From: Candidatus Paraburkholderia schumanniana
Lineage (GTDB): Bacteria; Pseudomonadota; Gammaproteobacteria; Burkholderiales; Burkholderiaceae
NCBI GenBank assembly: GCA_001189335.2
Contig: LFJH01000010.1
Coordinates: forward strand, 1-34,007
Direction: 5' to 3'
Length of the DNA: 34,007 nucleotides
Shown here: positions 27,748-34,007 of the stretch, piece by piece
Numbering within the stretch: position 1 is the stretch's first letter
Layout of the letters: each line of letters begins with the position of its first letter
Position numbers and translations under genes: made by a program
The notes under the pieces: model-generated
Told to the model about the DNA's origin: nothing
Databases searched by the model: none
What the model saw: the letters and a program-made list of their open reading frames with translations, nothing else

Positions 27748-29295
27748 ATGTGCGGCATCGTAGGTGTAGTTTCCCAAAGCCCCGTCAATCAGCTGATCTA
27801 TGACAGCCTGCTCCTGCTGCAGCATCGCGGCCAGGACGCGGCGGGCATCGCCACGGCGAACGGCAACAATTTCCACATGCACAAGGCCAACGGCATGGTG
27901 CGCGACGTGTTCCGCACGCGCAACATGCGCAGCCTGCCGGGCAATGTGGGCATCGGCCAGGTGCGTTATCCGACCGCCGGTTCCGCATCGAGCGAGGAAG
28001 AAGCCCAGCCGTTCTACGTCAATGCGCCGTTCGGGATCATCCTCGCGCACAACGGCAATCTGACGAACTGGATGCAGCTGAAGGACGAGATGTTCCGCAT
28101 CGACCGCCGGCACATCAACACCGCATCCGACACCGAAGTGCTCCTCAACGTGTTCGCGCACGAACTGCAGCTCGCGAGCTCGGGCCTGGAGCTCGACGCC
28201 AACGCGCTGTGGAAAGCGGTTGCGGGCGTGCATCGCCGCGTGAAGGGGTCGTATGCGATCGTCTCGCTGATCGCGGGCTACGGGCTCGTCGCGTTCCGCG
28301 ATCCGTTCGGCATCCGTCCGCTCGTGATCGGCAAGCTGGAAACGGCAACGGGCGTCGAGTGGATGGTCGCGTCGGAATCGGTGGCGATCGAGGGCATCGG
28401 CTTCGAATTCGTGCGCGACGTGGAGCCGGGCGAGGCGATCTTCATCGACAGCGAAGGCAATCTGCACAGCCATCAATGTGCCGAGAAACCGGTGCTCAAT
28501 CCCTGCATCTTCGAGCTCGTGTATCTCGCGCGTCCGGACTCGTGCCTCGACGGCGTGCCGGTGTACAACGCCCGTCTGCGCATGGGCGACTATCTCGCCG
28601 AGAAGATCAAGCGCGTGCTGCCCGATGTGCCGATCGACGTCGTGATGCCGATTCCGGATTCCTCGCGCCCCGCCGCGATGCAGGTGGCCGCGAAGCTGGG
28701 CGTCGAGTATCGCGAGGGGTTCTTCAAGAACCGCTACGTGGGCCGGACCTTCATCATGCCGGGCCAGGCGGTGCGCAAGAAGTCGGTGCGCCAGAAGCTG
28801 AACGCGATGGGCATCGAGTTCAAGGGCAAGAACGTGCTGATCGTGGACGATTCGATCGTGCGCGGCACGACCTCGCACGAAATCGTGCAGATGGCCCGCG
28901 ATGCGGGCGCGAACAAGGTGATCTTCGCGTCCGCGGCACCGCCGGTGAAGTTCCCGAACGTGTACGGCATCGACATGCCGACGCGCGGCGAGCTCGTCGC
29001 GCACGGGCGCAGCGACGAGGAAGTGGCGCGCATGATTGGCGCGGACTATCTCGTCTATCAGGACGTGGAAGACCTGAAGAGTGCGATCCGCGACATCAAC
29101 CCGGCGCTGAAGGAATTCGAGGCTTCGTGCTTCGACGGCAACTACATCACCGGCGACGTGACGACGGAATATCTCGATCGCATCGAGTCGGCGCCTCTCG
29201 CACCGCAATCGCAGTCGGATCGCGATGCGGCGAGCGAAGCGCAGGACGGCGGCATGGCGCGCTCGCAGTTGCATCTGCAACTATCGGTGGAGTGA
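27748..29295 (+). CDS. purF: Amidophosphoribosyltransferase
   Basis: First committed step of purine synthesis: transfers glutamine amide nitrogen to PRPP. The 515-residue product has the N-terminal nucleophile C2 (MCGIVGVV) that is exposed after methionine removal, and the glutaminase domain with GIGQVRYPTAG and AHNGNLTN. The phosphoribosyltransferase domain follows, with the PRPP loop VLIVDDSIVRGTT at 363-375. The start is fixed by the conserved Met-Cys; the open frame reaches further upstream only because decayed cvpA lacks a stop. The 180 bases before it hold no other gene. A terminator follows. Confidence 0.97.
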   Translation: MCGIVGVVSQSPVNQLIYDSLLLLQHRGQDAAGIATANGNNFHMHKANGMVRDVFRTRNMRSLPGNVGIGQVRYPTAGSASSEEEAQPFYVNAPFGIILAHNGNLTNWMQLKDEMFRIDRRHINTASDTEVLLNVFAHELQLASSGLELDANALWKAVAGVHRRVKGSYAIVSLIAGYGLVAFRDPFGIRPLVIGKLETATGVEWMVASESVAIEGIGFEFVRDVEPGEAIFIDSEGNLHSHQCAEKPVLNPCIFELVYLARPDSCLDGVPVYNARLRMGDYLAEKIKRVLPDVPIDVVMPIPDSSRPAAMQVAAKLGVEYREGFFKNRYVGRTFIMPGQAVRKKSVRQKLNAMGIEFKGKNVLIVDDSIVRGTTSHEIVQMARDAGANKVIFASAAPPVKFPNVYGIDMPTRGELVAHGRSDEEVARMIGADYLVYQDVEDLKSAIRDINPALKEFEASCFDGNYITGDVTTEYLDRIESAPLAPQSQSDRDAASEAQDGGMARSQLHLQLSVE

Positions 29296-29329
29296 TGCGC
29301 CGATAGTGCTTCGGTCGCCGTTCCGAACC

Positions 29330-29364
29330 AGCCCGCTTCGTCATCGAGACAAGCGGGCTTTTTT
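29330..29364 (+). terminator. Rho-independent terminator after purF
   Basis: AGCCCGCTT at 29330-29338 pairs with AAGCGGGCT at 29351-29359 around a 12-base loop, followed by five T residues to 29364. It lies 34 bases past the purF stop and 32 bases before metZ. Confidence 0.9.
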
Positions 29365-29396
29365 GCGCCGCGAGCCTGAAAACAAGGGAGAAAAAC

Positions 29397-30584
29397 ATGG
29401 ACGACCAGCTGAACTTCGATACGCTCGCGGTGCGCGCGGGCACCCTGCGCAGCGAGTTCAACGAGCACGCGGAGGCGCTGTTCCTCACGTCGAGCTTCTG
29501 CTTCTCGAGCACCGCGGAAGCCGCCGAGCGCTTCAGGAATGCGGAAGAGGCGTACACGTATTCGCGCTTCACGAACCCGACCGTCACGATGTTCCAGAAT
29601 CGTCTCGCCGCGCTCGAAGGCGGCGAGGCGTGCATGGCGACGGCATCGGGCATGTCGGCAATCCTGTCGGTGGTGATGGCGTCGATGCAGCAGGGCGATC
29701 ACATCGTCAGCTCGAAGAGCCTGTTTGGCTCGACCATCGGCATGTTCACGCAGATCTTCCCGCGGTTCGGCATCGCGACGACGTTCGTCGATCCCACGAA
29801 ACCCGAGGAATGGGAAGCGGCCGTCAAGCCGGAGACGAAGATGTTCTTTCTGGAGACGCCGTCGAATCCGCTCACCGAAATAGCGGATATCGAAGAGATC
29901 GGCAGGATCGCGAAGAAGGTAGGTGCGTTGTTCGTCGTCGATAACTGCTTCTGCAGTCCGGCGCTGCAGCAGCTGCTCAAACTCGGCGCCGATGTCGTGA
30001 TGCATTCGGCCACCAAGTTTCTCGACGGACAAGGGCGCGTGCTCGGTGGCGCGCTCGTCGGCTCGAAGCGCTTCATCATGGAGACCGTGTTTCCCTTCGT
30101 GCGCAGCGCCGGACCGACAATGTCCGCGTTCAACGCATGGGTCCTGCTGAAGGGCATGGAGACGCTGGCGCTGCGCGTCGAGAGGCAATCGGCAAACGCG
30201 CTCGAGATCGTGCGCTGGCTCGAAGCGCATCCCGCCGTGAATCGCGTCTTCTATCCGGGCCTGGAATCGCATCCTCAATACGAGATCGCGAAGAAGCAGC
30301 AGAAGGCGGGCGGCGCGATCGTATCGTTCGAGCTGAAGGGCGGCACGCAGGCGCAGCAGCGCGCGAATGCATGGCGTGTGATCGACGGCACGAAGCTCTG
30401 TTCGATCACCGGCAATCTCGGTGATACGCGCACGACCATCACGCATCCGTCGACGACGACGCACGGACGCCTCGCGCCCGAAGTGCGCGAAGCGGCGGGC
30501 ATACGTGAAGGGCTGATTCGTCTTGCGGTCGGTCTGGAAGATCCGGCCGATATTCGCACCGATCTGGCGAACGGTCTGGGCTAA
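29397..30584 (+). CDS. metZ: O-succinylhomoserine sulfhydrylase
   Basis: PLP enzyme of the Cys/Met metabolism family that makes homocysteine directly from O-succinylhomoserine and sulfide. The 395-residue product has EAYTYSRFTNPTV, ATASGMSAIL and ETPSNPLTEIADI. The PLP lysine K207 is in HSATKFLDGQGRVLGG, and GNLGDTRTTITHPSTTTHG is near the C-terminus. GGGAGAAAAAC precedes the ATG. Relatives with this sequence next to purF are annotated metZ; cystathionine gamma-synthase is a less likely alternative. Its stop overlaps the stop of the convergent AraC gene. Confidence 0.92.
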   Translation: MDDQLNFDTLAVRAGTLRSEFNEHAEALFLTSSFCFSSTAEAAERFRNAEEAYTYSRFTNPTVTMFQNRLAALEGGEACMATASGMSAILSVVMASMQQGDHIVSSKSLFGSTIGMFTQIFPRFGIATTFVDPTKPEEWEAAVKPETKMFFLETPSNPLTEIADIEEIGRIAKKVGALFVVDNCFCSPALQQLLKLGADVVMHSATKFLDGQGRVLGGALVGSKRFIMETVFPFVRSAGPTMSAFNAWVLLKGMETLALRVERQSANALEIVRWLEAHPAVNRVFYPGLESHPQYEIAKKQQKAGGAIVSFELKGGTQAQQRANAWRVIDGTKLCSITGNLGDTRTTITHPSTTTHGRLAPEVREAAGIREGLIRLAVGLEDPADIRTDLANGLG

Positions 30585-31360
30585 TGCGCGTGCGGCGCGT
30601 TGATGCCGCTCGCGCGCCATTGCCCTAGTGCGATGCCGAAGCGCCGCGTGAAGGCATGCGTGAATGCGCTTTGATCGGCGAAGCCGACATCGAGCGCGAT
30701 ATCGATGAGCGTCGTGCGCGGGTCGGCGAGCAGCGTGAGCACGGTGTCGAGCCGCAGGCGATGCAGATAGCGATGTGGCGTCTCGCCGAACGCCTCGTTG
30801 AAGAGCTGATGAAAGCGCCGCATGCCGAAGCCGCAATGCGCGGCGAGATCCGCGACGCGCAGCGGCTCCGACAGATGCGCGCGCAGCCATCGGTCGATGC
30901 GCGTGAAGTCGAGTCCGCGTAACGTGTCGAGCGCGGTGTCGCCGGTATCCTGCATCAGCGCGCCGCACAGACGCGCGGCCGCTTGCCATGCGAAGCGACG
31001 GGGATCGATTGCATCGGGGGCATGCGCATGCCGCGCGACATCGGCGACGAGCTGCGTCACGCGCGGATCGACTGCGATGGGGCGCGCACGCTCGAAGAAG
31101 CGCTCGGGCACCGCGATCGAAGCGGCGGGCAGATCGAAGACGAGCTGGCGATTGTCACCGTCGGCCCAGTAGTCGTGACGCGCGCCGGCGGGGATGATCC
31201 ACGCGCCGCTGCTGTCGATGCGCGCGCCATTGCCATCGACGGCCATTTCCATCGAGCCGTCCACGCCGAGCACGATCTGATGAAACTCGCGCACGTCCGA
31301 CGCCTGCGTCGCCTGATAGCGGCGCAGCGACACGGCCGGAAGCGGCAGCGGCGCGCTCAT
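30581..31360 (-). CDS. AraC-family transcriptional regulator
   Basis: A 259-residue regulator with an N-terminal cupin-like sensing domain (about residues 20-100, including GAWIIPAGARHDYW). The C-terminal double helix-turn-helix DNA-binding domain spans about 155-250 (RVADLAAHCGFGMRRFHQLFNEAFG and DIALDVGFADQSAFTHAFTRRFG). It starts 11 bases after the FKBP gene on the same strand, so the two are probably co-transcribed. The stop overlaps metZ on the other strand. The effector and targets are unknown. Intact. Confidence 0.9.
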   Translation of the reverse strand: MSAPLPLPAVSLRRYQATQASDVREFHQIVLGVDGSMEMAVDGNGARIDSSGAWIIPAGARHDYWADGDNRQLVFDLPAASIAVPERFFERARPIAVDPRVTQLVADVARHAHAPDAIDPRRFAWQAAARLCGALMQDTGDTALDTLRGLDFTRIDRWLRAHLSEPLRVADLAAHCGFGMRRFHQLFNEAFGETPHRYLHRLRLDTVLTLLADPRTTLIDIALDVGFADQSAFTHAFTRRFGIALGQWRASGINAPHAH

Positions 31361-31371
31361 CGAGGCGACGC

Positions 31372-31713
31372 TCAGACGTCGAGCAGTTCCACTTCGAACG
31401 CGAGCGTGGCGTTCGGCGGAATCACGCCGCCCGCGCCGCCCGCGCCATAGCCGAGTTGCAGCGGGATCGTGAGACGGCGCACGCCGCCCACCTTCATGCC
31501 CTGGACGCCTTCATCCCAGCCCTTGATGACCATGCCGCCGCCGAGCACGAAGGCGAACGGATCGTTGCGGTCCTTGCTCGAGTCGAACTTCTGGCCACCG
31601 GTGAGCCAGCCCGTGTAATGCACGCTGACCGTCTTGCCCGCAACGGCTTCAGCACCTTCGCCGACGGTGACGTCTTCGTATTTGAGACCGGAATCGGTCG
31701 TGACAATCGACAT
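31372..31713 (-). CDS. FKBP-type peptidyl-prolyl cis-trans isomerase
   Basis: Small cytoplasmic FKBP of 113 residues. It has the typical fold signatures VSVHYTGWLTGGQKFDSS, the PFAFVLGGGMVIKGWDEGVQGMK region with its active-site tryptophan, and YGAGGAGGVIPPNATLAFEVELL at the C-terminus. No signal peptide is present. ATG 31713 (MSIVTTDSGLKYEDV) is chosen because GGGGAGCAACC lies just before it; seven upstream codons in frame have no such site. It is probably in one transcript with the following AraC gene. The single domain suggests a folding helper; its clients are unknown. Confidence 0.93.
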   Translation of the reverse strand: MSIVTTDSGLKYEDVTVGEGAEAVAGKTVSVHYTGWLTGGQKFDSSKDRNDPFAFVLGGGMVIKGWDEGVQGMKVGGVRRLTIPLQLGYGAGGAGGVIPPNATLAFEVELLDV

Positions 31714-31827
31714 GGTTGCTCCCCGGTTGCCCAATCATCGACGATGGATAAGCCGGTAGTCGAAACCGCCATTGTAGAACGTCGCAGGGAAGCGGCGGCG
31801 CGCATGCGCCGCCCTCATGACATGTCG

Positions 31828-33229
31828 TCAGAGATGACGGCCGCGCGGGCCGAAGCGCGATCCGATGCGCGGCCCCAGTTCCGACGCCACGTGCCGGCCG
31901 ATCGCCGTGCCGATGTTCGCGCCGAGCTGCGACTCTTCCATCGCGGACGCGGCCGCTTTGTCGCCGGCGCGCTGTTTCGCGAGCTTGAGCGCCCGCACCC
32001 GGACATAGGCCATGGCGACCAGCGTCCACGGTGCGAGATAGGCGAACTCGGGAACGGAGACCATCATCATCAGCCAGGTCGCGGCGCAGCACTGACGCAG
32101 CGTCATGCCGCGCGCGTCCCAGTCGAGCTTGAACGCGGGATAGAGCTCAGTCCGCTGATGAAGATGGTGCCTATGACGCCCGTATTGACGAGCAGCGTCG
32201 AGAACAGGTCGGTCGAACGGATATAGCCGAAGCCGATGCCGAAGAGCTGATTGAGCGGCGATGCATGGAACCACAGCCGCATCGACTCGAGGAACAGCAG
32301 CGTGCGGTCCGAGCCCGATTCGGTTTTCTGCTCGAGCTTGTCGGTCACCATCTGCTTGAAGAGGTCTGCGATGTAGTCCTGCGCGATATACGCGATCACG
32401 CACAATACAAACAGGCCGATGAGCGCCTTGACCGGATTGATGCCGAGCTTGCGCACGCGAATCAGCGAATACATCGCATAGCCGATCAGCACCGTCGACG
32501 ACGTGGTCATCATGAGCGAGACGCCGATGACCCACACCGGCCACAGCGTACACGCGAGGTCGCATTGAAATAGACCCAGAAGGGGAAGATGGACATCGCG
32601 TACATCGACGGCTCGCCGGTGAGCGCTTTCAGACGCTGGATCGGAAAGCCCTTGACGTCGATCTGCTGGAACGAGCTGCCGTTCACCGTGCCGTCCGAGC
32701 GCACGATGCCCTTGCCGAACTGGTCGCCGAATGCGCGGTTCGAGATGAAGTCGCCCGGCTGTCCCGTCGCAATGTAGTAGGCCACCTCGTACATGCCATA
32801 CAGCGCGAACAGCGTCACGGCGGCAGAAGCTACTGATCCCACGTCGGCTTGTAGTAGTGGTACACATAAGGCCGCGTAGAGCACCACAGCCGCCACGTAG
32901 AGTGACTGCGTGAACAGGCTCTTGCGCATGATGAAGGTGAAGGGATCGGTCTCGTCGACGAGCACGACTTTGGTGAAGTTGGGATCCCATGGCGCCATGA
33001 TGTCCGCAAGCTGCGAAGTGCAGAACATGATGAGCGCCGTGCCCACGAAATGCATCCAGCTCTTGCGCGCGCGGCCGCCGAACAGCAGCACGAGCGGCAC
33101 GGAGAGAAAGCACATCAGATAGCCGATCGTCGTGCCCTGGATGGACGGGATGACGAGAAACGACGTCACCGGCATCGCGAAGGCCCAGATCCTGTAATAG
33201 AGGTCGGTCAGCGCCGCTTTTTCTTTCAT
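31828..33229 (-). pseudogene. Polysaccharide polymerase-like (Wzy/O-antigen ligase-type) membrane protein, frameshifted
   Basis: Polytopic membrane protein of about 466 codons, beginning MKEKAALTDLYYRIWAFAMP. The first frame runs to PFWVYFNA; near 32555 it shifts to continue with LACTLWPVWVIGVS and the segment LNQLFGIGFGYIRSTDLFS then LLVNTGVIGT, the loop and helix pattern of Wzy/WaaL-type proteins. A second shift near 32145 leads to LYPAFKLDWDARGM and a charged C-terminal tail (EESQLGANIGTAIGRHV). In working relatives it would polymerise or transfer repeat units of a surface polysaccharide in the inner membrane. The family call rests on helix pattern and the GxGFG segment, so exact function is uncertain; the frame breaks are clear. 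Confidence 0.7.
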
Positions 33230-33342
33230 CGTCGAATATAGTTGCGCCCGATCGGGGCCGGGCTCACTCTCTGGTTATAGTCGATCCAGCAAGGCGAGCA
33301 AGACGCCTGCCGGCTCGATGATCGGGGATAAGCCGTCAGCGA

Positions 33343-33727
33343 TTACGCACGGCGGTCGGTCGTCCTCCGGGCGTGGTGTGAAGGATCGACCATGCGCGTC
33401 GCTTCGTCTTCGGGCGGGACGCGCGGCTGCTCGTCGATTGCGCCGAGCCAGTGATACGCGCTCATTGCCTTGAGACGCGTCTCCAGCCCCGACTCGCGCA
33501 GCGAAGCGTAGCCGCTGATGGCGAGCAATGCCATCGCGAGAACCAGCAGCGCGCGCAACGGTGCGGCTGCTTGCCGATTGCCCCGGCCCGGCGAGGCGCG
33601 GCACGAACGCCGACTTCGGCATGCGATGAAAGTCGCAATGCGGACACACGGGGGAGTCTGCCGCCATAGGCCTGCGACAACGCGGGCACTGCACGAGCCG
33701 ATGCCTGAAGGAAAAACGTCCGCTCAT
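33343..33727 (-). pseudogene. Zinc-ribbon single-span membrane protein, frameshifted
   Basis: The N-terminal part (MSGRFSFRHRLVQ) carries a zinc ribbon with C14, C17, C28 and C31 (CPRC and CPHC). A shift near 33590 is needed to reach, in another frame, a membrane helix (LRALLVLAMALLAISGYASL) and a charged tail ending HHARRTTDRRA at 33343. Together they would make a protein of about 128 residues: cytoplasmic zinc ribbon, one membrane span, short outer tail. I know no named function. The long remainder of the first frame beyond the shift is arginine-rich and not protein-like. Confidence 0.6.
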
Positions 33728-33895
33728 ATGCGTACCTTTCCCCGATCCGGTTGTGACACGCGGCACCGAAACCCGCGCTGAAACCCCCGTGATCCATCCT
33801 GGCGGACGCAGACGCATGAACCAACGTTCTGATCATTCGCGCAGGCTGCCCGCGAAGACGACGTTCCAGAGGATGGCTTGTGTGTATAGACCGGA

Positions 33896-33932
33896 GACAT
33901 GGGTAACACCTGTTCCATGACATGGGTAACAC
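33896..33932. repeat. 14-bp direct repeats in the insertion sequence end
   Basis: GACATGGGTAACAC occurs at 33896-33909 and again at 33919-33932, with nine bases between the copies. Repeated motifs near an element end are often transposase-binding sites; here that is an inference from position. Confidence 0.85.
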
Positions 33933-33934
33933 TT

Positions 33935-33953
33935 CGGACGAATGGTTCGTCCG
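33935..33953. promoter_or_regulatory. Hairpin before the transposase start
   Basis: CGGACGAA (33935-33942) and TTCGTCCG (33946-33953) form a perfect 8-bp stem with a TGG loop. The 3' arm ends at the first G of the GGAG ribosome binding site, so folding in the messenger could limit transposase translation. Confidence 0.6.
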
Positions 33954-33962
33954 GAGTCAATC

Positions 33963-34007
33963 ATGAGCTGGGATAGCAAAAACATCATGGAACTGCGGCT
34001 TGAATTC
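33963..34007 (+). CDS. IS481-type transposase, first 15 codons
   Basis: The reading frame starts at ATG 33963 with GGAG at 33953-33956, six bases upstream, and gives MSWDSKNIMELRLEF before the window ends. This N-terminus (MSW-D-K--M-L--EFV) is characteristic of DDE transposases of the IS481 group, where a helix-turn-helix and an rve integrase core follow. Whether the rest is intact cannot be seen. Confidence 0.7.
   Translation, partial: MSWDSKNIMELRLEF

Larger units (their letters stand above)
33881..34007 (+). mobile_element. Left end of an IS481-family insertion sequence (cut by window edge)
   Basis: The terminal sequence begins TGTGTATAGACCGGAGACAT at about 33881 and leads to a transposase start at 33963 that resembles the IS481 group. 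The exact element boundary (33881 or 33883) cannot be fixed without the right end. Two internal direct repeats and a hairpin lie between the end and the gene, as listed separately. Confidence 0.75.

Noticed and set aside
27223-29280. 685-codon minus-strand open frame opposite purF
   Set aside because: Composition is Arg/His/Val-rich without any motif, and it mirrors the purF codon pattern, so it is not a gene.
33816-33880. Short frame starting MNQRSDHSRRLPAK that runs into the insertion sequence
   Set aside because: It might be a gene cut by the element, but it is only about 22 codons, has no family match and no clear ribosome binding site, so it is not called.
1-34007. CRISPR arrays, tRNA or rRNA genes, prophage modules, replication origins
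   Set aside because: I scanned for regular repeats with spacers, cloverleaf-type sequences and phage genes and saw none. A dedicated tRNA or covariance-model search could still find a short RNA.

Overview
The window is a high-GC chromosomal segment from a betaproteobacterium of the Burkholderia sensu lato group (Burkholderia, Paraburkholderia or Caballeronia). The reasons are gene order and protein sequence. An sdhCDAB-sdhE-gltA block is followed by a leuCDB-asd-fimV-truA-trpF-trpB-(DNA methylase)-trpA-accD-folC-SPOR-cvpA-purF-metZ block, an order I recognise from the Burkholderia lineage, and the encoded proteins read as Burkholderia-like throughout.

Layout. 1-5400: succinate dehydrogenase operon, its flavinylation factor and citrate synthase, all intact and closed by a strong terminator. 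5400-12222: an accessory island with a MazF toxin remnant, an intact LysR regulator, a divergent but ruined hydantoinase/oxoprolinase-type catabolic cluster (hyuA frameshifted, hyuB fused to the tail of an MFS permease, an HMG-CoA-lyase-like gene with a stop and two frameshifts), and an intact alpha/beta hydrolase on the other strand. 12223-17250: leucine genes leuC, leuD and leuB, each broken, then intact asd. 17325-30584: fimV (reading frame broken by an exact 25-bp tandem duplication), then truA, trpF, trpB, an orphan DNA methyltransferase, trpA, accD, folC and a SPOR-domain protein (all intact), a triply frameshifted cvpA, and intact purF and metZ. 30581-34007: minus-strand AraC regulator and FKBP isomerase (intact), a broken polysaccharide-polymerase-like membrane protein, a broken zinc-ribbon membrane protein, and the left end of an IS481-type insertion sequence cut by the window edge.

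The main biological signal is selective decay. Central carbon metabolism, tryptophan, purine, folate, fatty acid and methionine genes are clean, while leucine synthesis, one catabolic cluster, fimV, cvpA and surface-polysaccharide functions carry indels, nonsense codons and one large deletion. Several lesions (25-bp duplication, 4-bp tandem indels, a CC-to-TT nonsense change, a gene-to-gene deletion junction) are not simple homopolymer errors. This fits a host-restricted lineage undergoing genome erosion, as known for leaf-nodule Burkholderia/Caballeronia symbionts, but a low-quality assembly must be excluded. I see no CRISPR array, tRNA, rRNA, prophage or obviously new multi-gene system.
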